From NCBI RefSeq assembly GCF_047948215.1, contig NC_134456.1, forward strand, positions 204,240,034 to 204,304,033: DNA of 64,000 bases, read 5' to 3'. Origin of the DNA: Lycorma delicatula (lineage: Eukaryota > Arthropoda > Insecta > Hemiptera > Fulgoridae). The notes below the pieces were generated by a model, which made no database searches, was not told where the DNA came from, and worked only from the letters and a program-made list of their open reading frames with translations. The position numbers and the translations under genes are program-made. Positions 1-12,199 of this stretch are shown here, in pieces (within the stretch, counting starts at the first letter, position 1; each line of letters starts with the position of its first letter).

Positions 1-159
1 GAGTAAATATTCGATACGATAAAACAAACGAAGTTCTAGTGATCTAAATTTCATTATGAAACCTTTAACGGAAACTTTCATGTTGATGTATTCTACAATT
101 GTTTAAGGTCACAGTAAATGACGATTTGATTTAAATTCTAAATTTCTGGTATCTTTCCC

Positions 160-745
160 ATAAAAAAGGATGGTGCGTGGATTTGTTTGTTTGTATGTTG
201 TACGTGCTCACTTTTTTTTTTAGCTGCTACTGGCGCAGAGTGGACCAATGTTGGTGCGCCGGGCGGCTGCGCGCAGCACACGAACTATTCATTCGTTCGA
301 ACGATTTATACTTCTTGATACGAACGATTTTTCTAAAATTATATTTGTGTTTTGAGGATAAAAAGGAAAACATTCGTGATAGAGCTGTGTTAAAAGATCA
401 CAACTCGACAAACAAATAAAAATATTCAGGATTTTGAAGCTTTTCGTTTTTAAAAGTTTTTGTTGTTGTTAGTGCGCTAAATTCATGAACGTTAGTTAGT
501 TACAATTGGCAAAAGCATTTAACAATATTATGTGTAATGAAATATAAACCATGTAATATTTTGGAGGCGGGCCATAGGCCCGTTTTTCCTAGTTTCACAT
601 AAAACAGGACGGTGTGTCGGTTTGTTTGTTGTGTGCTCACATTTTTATTTTAGCTGCTATTGGCGCAGAGTGGACTAATGGTGATACGCTGCGCGTAGCG
701 CACGAACGATTCATTCATTCGGGAGCAAGTTCTAATATTGATAAA
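160..745. repeat. Two direct copies of an unnamed ~170 bp repeat
   Basis: Copy 1 runs about 160-340 and copy 2 about 596-745, in the same orientation. Both contain a TTTGTTTGTT run, a GTGCTCAC motif, a T-rich stretch, then GGCGCAGAGTGGAC, a GC-rich GCTGCGCG block and CACGAAC..ATTCATTC. Copy 2 is preceded by the palindrome GGGCCATAGGCCC (about 568-581). The copies differ by indels and substitutions (roughly three quarters identical by eye). I recognise no protein. This could be a tandem unit of a dispersed repeat; the family is unknown. Confidence 0.7.
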
Positions 746-799
746 TAATTAATATTCTTAAGTAACATTTTTAATATAATATACCTGCTAAACTGATTT

Positions 800-1530
800 T
801 CAAACTACATGTTTATGTCCCGCCGATTTGCTTTTTTATAATATTATTTTACAACATACTTTAATTCGGATTGTATAATTTATTAAAAATATTTATTTTA
901 CAATATGTATTACATTATTCATTATTTCGACTGGTTTAATTCTATTTTCCATTCCTTTCATTTTTGTACTAATCTTTTAACCTCAAAATATCCTATTTAT
1001 TCTATTTCTTGTTTTTTTATAATTCAATAATTATCTTCCACTTTAATTCCCCCTCTATTATCAAATAACTTAAATGTGGATGTCTCAATCTATACCCATC
1101 AATCTGATAACAGATTCTGATGCAAATTTTTCTTTTCTTATGTATGTCTTAAGAGAATCACCTTTTCCAATTTCATTGACATATCATATTTTTAACTTTG
1201 TAACAAAGAAAAAGGTTTCCTTTATCCCTAATTTCCATGAAACCGCTACAATCCACATAAAAGTTTTTTTGAATGTACACTGTGAGTCACGGAAACCTTA
1301 AGATTATTAAAGCAAAATAAGTTGGCAATTCTGACGTGTTGGCGTGAATAGAGATGGCTGTAACCTTGCATACCAGATGCCATTTCAGTAACAGTGGAAA
1401 AGTGAACTACTACCGTACGTTCGAAATGACGATTATTCCATCGGCATTTCAATATTGCACCATTCCACTTCATGGTGCACTTCCCAGCCTCAATACGATA
1501 AAATTGTAGTTAAAAAAATTTCCAATTCCT
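800..1530. other. AT-rich sequence, nothing recognised
   Basis: Mostly A/T homopolymer-rich sequence. Short open stretches at 1074-1301 (+) and 1246-1473 (-) match no family I know. Confidence 0.6.
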
Positions 1531-2291
1531 GCAACGAAAAACAGATACACAGGATTAACAAGGAAATGAACTTTCATCCATATAATATGATGGTGATAAA
1601 GAACTAAGTGAGCGTTGACAAAGAAAATCGGGTGAGATATTAAGAAAATTTTATTAACTTGTTTATCAATAAAATGCTCCTACGAACACTACTTACTTGT
1701 TTGAAAGAAGACCAATAACCTTGTTTATCGATATAATGAGTGACAAAGCGTATTTTCATTTGTCGGGTACAATTAAAAAATTTAATTTTCGTTATTTGTC
1801 TTCTATGAATCCATATGCATCTTCATCATAGTCCATACGTAACTGTTGCATTCTGACAAGTTTTGGAAACATAGGCCCTTACTTCTCCAAAGAGATAGGA
1901 CAAATAGTGAAATAAATTTTGACCTGATTCCCTTTCTCCTAGACTGCATCATCGTGAGATCGACTTGAATATGTTGGAGAGGAACACAGCTCACACTTTC
2001 AAAAGATACACGGCAGTGGTCCGAGAGCTGTTTTCAAGACAGGGGATTTCCAAAGGAGGATATTTTGCATGACAGGCACTTTTTCCAAACATGTCAGTAT
2101 GAATAAGTTTCTCTAAAACTAATCTAAAGTCTAGAGTGTTCATCAGTATACCTAACAACATAAACGAACTCAAAGCTTTCATACAAAAAGAAATCAGAGC
2201 AATCTTAAACGTGGTGGAAGCAGCGATGCGAGATCTACGAGACAGACTACAACAGTGTATAGAAAATGATGGAAAACAGCACGATATTTAA
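1531..2291 (+). pseudogene. Tc3/mariner-type DDE transposase, heavily decayed
   Basis: Pieced across frames, this resembles the insect Tc3-like transposases. NFHPYNMMVI then KELSER (about 1567-1610) matches the family block ending the DNA-binding half. SDKAYFHLSG (1741-1770) matches the first catalytic block, usually SDEAHFHLSG, so the aspartate stays but the next acidic residue is now K. GPYF followed by NTAHTFK and VRELFSRQGISKGG (1875-2060) matches the second catalytic stretch. The final frame (about 2128-2291) encodes the C-terminal helix with FIQKEIRAI and MRDLRDRLQQCIENDG. At least four frameshifts and several stops separate the blocks, so no protein can be made. Terminal inverted repeats were not found. 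The family call is strong; the exact subfamily is uncertain. Confidence 0.8.
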
Positions 2292-4604
2292 AAAAATGAA
2301 TTTACGTCAATAAATTTAATTACATTTGCTGTAATTACATATTAGAACATATTTAGGTAAATTATACATTGTATTTTTTATTTTATTACTGAATCATCAA
2401 GTTCCCGAATTTTTAATTCTTAGATTTATATTAGATACTAACCAGACTTCATTTCTGCGCGAATGCTCTCCTTGCTTTTGCAAATCTAATTTTAATGTTA
2501 GCCTTATTTAATCAATATTTTGTGATTTTATTATAAGAAATAACAAAATTCTGCAACTTCTGGTATATTACGTCTCTATTTTAATGCAATAATTCTTTAT
2601 TATCCTCACTTCTATTATATCTCATTAAATTTTTCTAGCTTTATTTAATTTCAGATTGAGTTTCTCTTCTAGTAATAAATCCTCAAACTTATCTGTGGTT
2701 TCTGCCAAAAGAACAATGATATCTTTATTTTCTCTCTTTTGGTAGTTATTTCTCCCTGAATTTTTTCTTTCAATTCCTGTACTGTTTCTTACAAAGACTG
2801 ATTATTGTACAGATTGTAAATAACCTAGCTGCGGGGACAGAAATTTATCAATGTATCCTTTTTCACTTCTTTTTGAATTGAGCTTGCCTTTCTCTGTCTT
2901 ATACTCTTATAGCTGCCATCTATTTCTTGAAAATAATGTAGGCAGCTGTTCTTTCTGTATATTTCAGTCAATATTTCTTTAAATAATTCGATTTTTTCCA
3001 TTTTGCGTCATGAAATCTTTTCTAAAAAAAAATTTAATTTGCCATGAAAGTTGCTTTATTATTCTTAAGTTGCCTTCTGAAATTAGTTTGAGGATCAGAA
3101 TGGCCTCATTTATACCCATGTATATTTAAATAATGCCATTAATTTTGCATAATTGTGAGAAAAGCCTGTTAAGTGTTATTTCTCCTATATAGATATCATA
3201 GTATGAATCAATGACGAGCTTAGAGGTAGACCTATGATCTTACACGCAGAAAGAGATTTAACTTCTAGGTTTTGTATGTTTTTAAATATTTTTGTTAAAG
3301 CATCCCAATTATGTTTCACTATTCAGATGATGGTGATGATGAAAAAGTAAATTAATTGTAATTTATTTATTTAATATTTAAAAACTGATTAATCAGATTA
3401 TTTTTTTTCAAGTTGTTGTCAAAGTCTGATGTTTTGGTTGTTATTTACTTTCTATTTTGATAACTTTTTTACTCTTTACTTAGTCAAATTTTTTTGCTTA
3501 ATGGAATATCTACGAAATTGCTTGGAAGGAGATAGAAAAACCCTAGTATTATGATTATTTTCTTCAAATAAATGAAGATAAATTCTATTAGTAGTAAATA
3601 AATCAAATGAAAATAAATATATCTATATTTGGATTACAATTTTCTTCAAATACTTTTTCTTTCTTTAATACAAAACTTTACCAAAGTAAACAGTGAAAAA
3701 AACAAACAAACAGGTTATTTGTTATAATGGCGTTTATACAGCTATTTGGCGTGTGTTCAAAGAGGATCACGTCTTAGTGTTTTTTCTCTGGCGACATTTG
3801 TTTTTAGATTGTTTCCAGCATTTCAGTATTTACCAAAACGATAAAAGTAAATTTCCCGAATCGGTTTTATAACCTTAAGTTTGCTACTTATATGGTAAAT
3901 TGGTGACTTATTTAAATATAATAATATACTTAATTATAATATCTCTACTCTTGAATTTCTTTATAAATTCAAATTTTTTTGTTTAGTATTGTATAATAAA
4001 TAGCAACATTTACTATAAGAAAGGGATTCTCTTCACCTGTATGACTTATGCTGTGATTGAACATTCCAAAGCTATTACTGAAGGAAAAAATTATAGGACT
4101 ACTTCATATAAAATATATCTTTCCGATTTACGAACTCATAAAAATATTTATCTCATACAATGAACAATTACTATCAATCACTAAAGAGAAAATTAATTTA
4201 TGTTTTCTTTTCTAAGTTTTTGAAGGAGTCGATATTATTGAAGAGTATGGCAAGATTCTATATGAGATTGAAAGATGGTTAAGTTGGTTAAATCAAGCAT
4301 CACAAAAAAATGTGGAATCAACCTCTCTATCTTATAATGATCACGTACTGTAATAAAAATAATGGTAAAAAAGGTGGGAAAAAAGTTGCTGAACTTTTTC
4401 GGTATTTGCTAGTGCTTAAAATTTAACAAAGCCATTTGTGATAAAATTGAAAATTATTTTAACTCTATGATCTTTACTTAGGCTGAAAACTTTTTCTTCG
4501 TGACATTGGTAATTCTGACAACGTAACATTTAAAACAAAAGTAAATAAAAAAGGAATAAAATTTTTTATTAACAAATAAAAAAAATTAGAAAAAAGTTTT
4601 TATG
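2292..4604. other. AT-rich intergenic DNA, nothing recognised
   Basis: No long open frames, no recognised repeat or RNA gene. Composition is strongly A/T with many homopolymer runs. Confidence 0.6.
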
Positions 4605-4816
4605 AAAAAGTATCCTATTTTTTAGGATACTTTTTTATGTATCATAAATACAGAAAAAGTTCTGTATTTAGGATGAATAACTATATTATTCACTGTTACA
4701 AGGATTTATTTCTTCTATGATAACAATTTAATTCTAATTCCACCAAATATTGCCTCATTTACTCAAAAATAATAATAATAAACTATATTATAACCTATCA
4801 ACTGATAGGTTATAAT
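4605..4816. repeat. Three perfect hairpins in 212 bp
   Basis: Perfect inverted repeats lie at 4605-4635 (13 bp stem, AAAAAGTATCCTA, loop of five T), 4645-4670 (11 bp stem TAAATACAGAA, loop AAAG) and 4787-4816 (14 bp stem ATTATAACCTATCA, 2 nt loop). All have very short loops and no mismatches, in sequence with no other structure. They resemble bacterial terminators in shape only; a eukaryotic template-switch origin is more likely. Confidence 0.8.
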
Positions 4817-5860
4817 ATTTTTCCAAAAGATTTCCCCGGATTTTTCGATGATATTATTTTCATAGATATGCTTATTATTATTATTAACTAATGATACACT
4901 GGAAGAAAAAAATAATTAGTTATTATAATAATAAAGTCCTCTGAATAGATCACATCTTTCATAGATTTTTTTAATATTTATATTTAGTCATCTTAACAAA
5001 AACCTTTTCACGAAAATAAAAGTTATAGGCAAAAAAAAAACATAAAAGCGATTCATATTTATTACTACAAATTAATTTTCTCTACAAAAAATTAAGTAAG
5101 TTACAAATTTCAGTAAAATGGTTAGTTAAAATTGATTCCGACGTAAAGGTTTCAGTGGGTGTTAAGTATCGTTTTATTTAAGATAAAATAATATTCTTTT
5201 TTTTATACCAAAACAGCGAAAAAGCCATACGTCATTTGGTAAACAATATCTATTTACGTAAAATACTTGTTATTAATCCAATATAAATGAGTAAGAACAT
5301 AAATCTATCCCTTAGATTACAAATTTATTCATTAAGAATTATTTAAGTGAAGCGCCGACGAAATATATTTTAATGTAACTAAAAGTCTTAATATAAAATT
5401 TATTTAGTTTATTTTATTTGAATAATCTATACATTTGAATAATTTACTTAAAATAAAGTAAGTAAATGGCTCCCAAAAAGAAGAGAGTTAATCCAGTGTA
5501 CTAATTTCGATGATTATTGTTTATACGTAGAACGCTCCTCTGGGATACTAGAGAAATATTTTATTACAGATCTAGGTCTTGTAAGCGTTTTGATTTTCTT
5601 TAGTTGGTTTGATCATCGTTACTTACAAACGGATTGTTTTAGTAATGATGGATAGCCTGAACTCATTTTGATTATTGGTTGGGGAATTTAACGTAAAGAT
5701 AAAACACATTCCTGTATTTCAGAATTCCAGAAGATCTTAGCTCACGCTTAGTTTAATATTGTTTTTCTGCAGGATTTTATTCATATGTGAGAAGGTTTAT
5801 AAAAAATTTACGTTAATTTTACTTAATGGAACACCTTTTAATTGTTATCTTGTTTTATAT
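4817..5860. other. AT-rich intergenic DNA, nothing recognised
   Basis: No open frame over about 60 codons and no recognised repeat. Confidence 0.6.
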
Positions 5861-5865
5861 ACATT

Positions 5866-5922
<57 letters not shown>
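5861..5922. repeat. (TA)n(CA)n compound microsatellite
   Basis: An alternating TA run passes directly into a CA run with one AAAC interruption. Confidence 0.95.
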
Positions 5923-6324
5923 AAGAGTATTTGAAAATAAAATTTCTTGATAGTAGAGTTAAAATTTCTTAAGCACTCTTTAAATTCCTAGTAAGCCCAT
6001 GCTATTATACCTATATTAATCGAATATGACGGAAAATCGTTAATTGATGAGATGATAAAGAGGAAATTTATCATCGACTCAGAGCAAGAGCAGAAGGGAT
6101 TTAAAGTTTTGATAAAAAAGAGCGCTCTAATGAATCCCAGTCAAAATGGATACTCAACCGAATAAGCTACTTTTTATTATAAAGAAGGATTTTTATAAGA
6201 GAACTTCGTACGATATTGTAGCATTAATAATAAATCTTTACATTATTTTTTTATTACATTTATTTTTCTAATTATAAATCAATGAAAAAGGCTTGTTCAA
6301 ACGCGCGTTTAAATGTTTGTTTAA
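5923..6324. other. Nothing recognised
   Basis: AT-rich spacer between two CA microsatellites; no coding or repeat signal. Confidence 0.6.
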
Positions 6325-6339
6325 ACACACACACGCGCC

Positions 6340-6371
<32 letters not shown>

Positions 6372-6388
6372 CACATACACACACACAC
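6325..6388. repeat. Interrupted (CA)n microsatellite
   Basis: CA dinucleotide run with CGCGCC, AAAC and CATAC interruptions. A perfect hairpin abuts its 3' end. Confidence 0.95.
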
Positions 6389-6425
6389 AAAATAACATGT
6401 TTTTGAATTAAAAACATGTTATTTT
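6389..6425. repeat. Perfect 16 bp hairpin
   Basis: Arms AAAATAACATGTTTTT (6389-6404) and its exact reverse complement (6410-6425) surround a 5 nt loop GAATT. It starts at the end of the CA microsatellite. Confidence 0.9.
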
Positions 6426-9400
6426 AATACTTTAGAGTCCATGCACTATATAAATTGTTACTATTAAGACTTGATACATTGTTTAAAACTTTAGATAGGT
6501 TGACTTTTGGGATCCCAATAAAGACGAGACATATAACTCGTTTGGTGAATCGTTCAAGATTAAAGAAATAAAGAGGTTTTATTAATAATCAGATAAAGAA
6601 TAATAAGCAATAATAGGTTCACAGGACTTTTTACAAAATAAATAAGAAATCATTAATTGATTTTATGTCGAACAATGGTCTTTAATTTAATTAGAAAGAA
6701 ATACATCTGTAATTTATTCAAAACTAAGTTGGTTCCTGAACTTTAATATATATTTTACATAATTCTATACGACTTTATTCGGTTGCTAATCGACATCATT
6801 AAAATCAAATATTATGATAGACATTAGAAATATCGCAATTCAAAGGTAAAAAAAGGATACAAATTTGTGCCCTATTAAAAAATTATCTACATCTGAATGT
6901 CTTATACTGTCAAGCAATCTAATTTTTAAAGATTCTGTCACAAATTTTTCTCCTCTGCTATTATTTTTAAAACTGGCATGGACCAGTAAGTCACAACCAA
7001 AATTTATATGTAAGTCCTGAAGAATAACAAGCCTGGAACCTCATGCCAGGCTTACCAGGAAAATTGAAATAAAATTGTTTCCGTTGCCTTCTTCAATGTA
7101 TCAACCCCACTGAAATGCAAGTGATATTAAGCCCTATAAGTGACAAGTTCATTCTTTTCTTCACAGGGATTTCTGTGTAATGATGATCATTACACTCAGA
7201 GAAAGAAATTCTGACTGAAGCGTCTCATATAGTAGATACTTTATATGTGTCGGACCATATGAAAGACTGCTACAGATAAAACAACAGATTAATGTTCCTC
7301 TTTCCATCGTGAAACAATGTGTTACATAATATCTCTTTATTTTAGTATTTTATCGATTCATCTAATTTTCAAATCGTTTTGTAACACCATTTTTCAAAGG
7401 AAAGTATTATATTTCAAAGGCAACTATTCTATTTTTTTCTGCTTTCCCTGTAGTCGATGTTCACTACATGAAGCACTACGCTCTACATAAATATATTTTT
7501 ACTGATAAATCTACTCTGATTTCAACTGATTTATTTTTTCCACGATACTAGTTCTCCTTGCTAACATTTATCTGCTTTTGATTCTTAATTTTTAATTTTT
7601 CATTATCCTTCTTTCTACCACATATTATAAACTTTGTTTTACATTTATTTATTTTAAAATTAATTTCTTAGCAATATACCGATGTCGTTTAGAATCTTCC
7701 TTTTTCTTTTATTTAAAAAATTAAAAACAACTTTTGCAATCAGCAATTTCTTACAACTGTTTTTCCTTCTTCGAATAGTTAGCTCGCTCTTAAATTTCTC
7801 TTTCAAATTCATTCGTTTCTTCTTCAAACAATTAGAAAAGCAAAGACTGAGCTCTTGTCTTTTCTGGATTAGAGTTGACCTTTCTTTATTTACACTTATA
7901 TCTCTAGCATGTGTCTTGTTCAGATTTTATATAACAATTGTTCCACAAATTTAAAAAATTTCTAAATATTTTGTAATTCAATAACATCGAATGCCTTTAT
8001 AAGATCTATTAATGCTATGAAGATGGCTCTATTCTTCTTAAACCTACTTTCTGTGATTATTCTGAGAGCCACAATAAGCACTCTTGTATCAACGATCCTC
8101 TTCTGATACCGAAATAATATTAACCTAGTTCACATAGTCGTCTAGTATAAAAAAAAATATTAGGAATATTTTTTGATAAAATTAATTCCAAAATGTTTCA
8201 CAACAGATTAAAGTTTTTTTTTGTGTCCTTCTCGCAAATATAAAATGTTTTTTCTTAACAATAAATTAAATATAATAATTTTTAGTTTAACATTACGTTT
8301 GTTTGAAAAAAATAAGAAAAATAATTACGAATATAAAATGGCAGTAAAACCTCTAGGATAATTTGATATTATTACAAATTATTCTCTAAACAACTGGAGT
8401 GTATATTTATAAAGTTAAACAATCAAAAAGAAACACATAATACATTTTTAGAAGTGGTAAAAAAATATATTAATAAAAGTTAAGGTGATAAATAAATTTC
8501 CGCCTACCTAATAAGTTATAAATCATTAGGGATATTGTGGATTCAAAACCCTCAAAAGCTGTAATGATTTATGACTGAGTGAGGTCTTTGCGTACAGTAG
8601 AATAACAACGGGTAACTTTCCGGACAACTAAAGCGGTAAAGGGGAAAATGTAAGGGTAAAATGATAAAAGGTATAAAAATATATTTTGATTAGTCTGTGT
8701 GTTGTTTACACATAAATTAAATTAATTCTTAGGATTATTTTAATAATTATTTTAAAATACTCCTTTAAGAATCGTAAAATTGTAATACTTATTTACTTTT
8801 TCGTTAAAGGGTAATTAATTCTGGATTTCTTATTTTATAATTTTAAAACCATACCAGTTTTTATTTTTTATTATTTTTTTTGTAAAATTGAATTTATTTT
8901 TAGCCTTGTCTACATCGATTAATTTCTTCATTTTTCCTGAAATGATTTAAATTATTTTATAATAAACATAATGCAAGAATATTCTGATACTGGCACCACA
9001 AAATAACGAGCTACTTATTTTGCGAATCCGGGTAATGCCATGAGATAAATGTATAACAACGCATCAGTATTCCAATGATCCTTTACTGGCAGAAAAAATC
9101 GTAACCTTAACTATACTGAAATCTAGTGGTTACTGCTTAAAATTACAATAAAATTTCTACACAATTTTTTTCAGTTTTATGAAATTTGATGATTTAATGA
9201 CTATAATCTCTATAATTGAATTTCGTTCAAAGATAGCCGTTTAATGTATTAGAAAAAAACAAGTGTAATTGAAAATTACATTGATAAATTTATCCTTTGA
9301 TTCAAGTTTGCGTACCCGATCGGTATCAAAAACTGTTAGTCTCATGTAGAAAACTCAGAAGAATTTTTAAAGTGAAGTATTACAATTGCATTTTAATGGA

Positions 9401-9680
9401 CCTAATTTCTCCGTTTTAAAGTGTTAGTATTTTATTTAAAAAAAATAAATCTACCAAAAAAAGTAACGAATTGTGGAAAATTGGTTAAAAAATTTCAAAA
9501 TATAACGTAAAATTGGTAAAGTCAAATGTGTCATCTTTTTGTGATAAATTACGAACTGGACCATAAAACTTCTCGTTGCAGTCAATATTGTAATTATTCA
9601 ATGAAATATATCAAAAGGTTTTTAAAATAAAGTAAGTAATATAACACCTAAAATATACCTACACAAAGTAGAAAAGGTGA
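6426..9680. other. AT-rich intergenic DNA, nothing recognised
   Basis: An open stretch of 90 codons at 7682-7954 (+) is rich in F, L and K as expected of AT-rich noise and matches no family I know. A small hairpin AAGCCTGG..CCAGGCTT lies near 7026-7052. No transposon protein was seen in six frames. Confidence 0.55.
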
Positions 9681-10085
9681 CAACACAGTTGTAGGAATTT
9701 CCCATCACGCAGTTAAAGCCGCGTACGGGATATTCCTACAATTGTGGGTGGTTGTTTCTGATGCACGGTTTACACACACAACTTAATTTAAAATATTTAT
9801 CACTTAATTTAAATATAAAATTTTTTCGTTTATTTAATTCAATGATTCTAACTAAAGCGCGCTCGCATACGTATTGAATTCGCTCGAGATTTAGAAACCA
9901 ACATTGAACACACGTACATACGAACATTAACGTCAGGAAAATTTCCATCCGGTTTTTTTGGTTCTTTAGGTGTCAAAACATCAATATCCGGTGAAAACTG
10001 CATATGCCCAAATTGGACCGACTACAATACTTTTCCTTCTAGAGTTTTACCTCTGCTACAGCGCTATCTAGAGGGGAAAGTAAAA
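9681..10085. other. Imperfect hairpin and unclassified repeat-like block
   Basis: At about 9688-9735 TTGTAGGAAT and ATTCCTACAA form an inverted pair with a partly paired GC-richer interior (CCCATCACGC..GCGTACGGG). From about 9975 a block containing GTCAAAACATCAATATCCGG and CTAGAGGGGAAAG looks like part of a dispersed repeat, but I cannot name it and saw no second copy in this window. Confidence 0.4.
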
Positions 10086-12199
10086 TTTACAAATAGTTAC
10101 TATACACCTCGACTCAACAATATTATCAATAATCATGAAATAAGAATATTATCAACATTAGTCGTGAAAAAAAAATATTGTGATAATACAATATCCCTGT
10201 GATCAGTCTAAGCAATAAATAAAGTGTTAGCTTACGTAAGTTAAGTTTCACTTAATAAATAAATAAATATGTGTTGAAAAGGAATAATTATTATTTTTAA
10301 TGTGAAGTAGCTGAGTAATGTAACAGCATTTTAACATATCTGACTTCTGATTACTTGTTTAAATTTAAGTTTACATTAAATCCAAAAATTCATAATTTAT
10401 TATTACAACGTCATTCTATCCAACTTAATGTTATTTTAATATGTTCCATCTCGTATTAAATCTCTAAATTAATGGAAAATGATAGGGGGTATGAGTAGGG
10501 CTGAATAAAATCTATGTTAATTAGTTAAATGTTTTATTATTTTAAAATCGTTTTACAAAGCTGGTGATGTAGGCGAACTATCCTGAATTCGCATAAGACT
10601 TAAAATAGAAAGTGTCATTCTGTAATAAAGTTAAAGATTAATAAGAAAGTATGATCTGGATTATTTTCTTAAAATAAGAGATGTGTAAAAAATTTTTTAG
10701 AATGATTTGTTAAAACTCTTTCTTAGCTCTTAAGATATCTAATTGCTTTACTATAAGTTGTAAATTAAACAAAATAAGGACTATTTTATTTAGATTATTT
10801 TGTGCACTTTAATTGGTAATTAAAGATAATTTTTAACTGATCTTTTATCTCTTTGGTAAAGTGTAATTTATTAGAATAGCTTAAAATAAAGTAGCAAATT
10901 ACAACCGCATTTACCTTTGGAAAATCTGTTTATTATAACAATGGACTTTTCAATAAAAAATATACCTTTGATGACAAATGATTAATATGCGTTGCTCGTG
11001 GAATATTTTCAAACTAATAAAAAAAATTCCTTCGTTTAGAAAACTGTATATATTGTCAAATATCAGTGTGCTGGAACAATACTATAAATATGCGAATTGA
11101 AATAAAATAATAACAATTTTTACTATTTTTCCTTCTATGTGTTGGAAACCTATGAACTAACGTTCACTGCTTTTGGTCGGTTTGGTGAAGAGAATGTAAT
11201 TCATAAATAATAAAACTAAGGTTTTTAGTCTGAAGAAAGATGTTGATCCTGGAACTTTAGTTTAAATAGAATTGGATAGTTGACGAATTGCATGCATTTA
11301 TTGACATTCGTATTTAATGTATTATCAGATGTGATATTGTGTCGTGTTTACAGCACCAAACACTCCACTGATACTTCGTTAAAGAATCCGATAAGTAGCT
11401 AGATAAACGGATATCATTCTGGAAGTACTTCGTTCATGATGTTATTAAATCTCAAACTCATGAGATAATAGATGTTACAGGAATACTTTAATTTTAAAAT
11501 AGGGTTTATTTTACATGTAAATTTGTGTATGTTGCTAGTCTGGTTACCAAATTGTTAATTAAATAAAATTATAAACGTAAGAACTACATTGGTTATTTTG
11601 GTTTCTGTTGATTAAATTTTACCTATTTGAAATAAGTAGTAATTTTTTAAAAAATGTGCGTAATTGAATTATTATAACTTATCTGTATTTATTTTTTAAT
11701 AAAGATTCTTTAAGCTCTGGCGCCGAAATTCTGGTTGTTAAGACTCAAATGACTTATTTAATCTTTAAATACCTCTATAATTGTTCACTTTGTTGTTGCT
11801 CCTGTTTAAATGTTGGAACTTCAATTTTTATTTAAAATAGGACTTTTAAATTTAAAAATCTTCGTCTTCGGTCGAATTCACTCGGTTCTTTACACTTCAC
11901 TCGGCTCCGTTCGGATGCTCTGTATACATACATACAAATAATATTTCAATGCAATAAAATATTTATAATAAAAAGTTAAGAGTTATAATTATTAAAAGAA
12001 TAAGTGCCACTTTTCAACACATAGTTGTTATGTAACATTTTAATAAACTTAACACCTACGAGCACGGTAGTTTATTACTAATATTCCATTTGTTTATGAG
12101 ATTAACACGAATAAGTTTCGTTTTAAACAGTTTAAAGTTAAGTTAAATGCATATTTTTCTGAAAAATTATTAAAGATAAGCTATTGTAATGAACTTATA
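10086..12199. other. AT-rich intergenic DNA, nothing recognised
   Basis: No recognised coding sequence. A small tract of CACTCGGTTC-like units sits near 11880-11920. Confidence 0.55.

Noticed and set aside
4605..4670. Hairpins followed by T runs resembling bacterial intrinsic terminators
   Set aside because: Insect-type transposons, SINEs and microsatellites show this is eukaryotic nuclear DNA; no bacterial genes are nearby.
7682..7954. Possible 90-codon gene
   Set aside because: AT-driven composition rich in F, L and K, no start context, no similarity known to me; likely chance.
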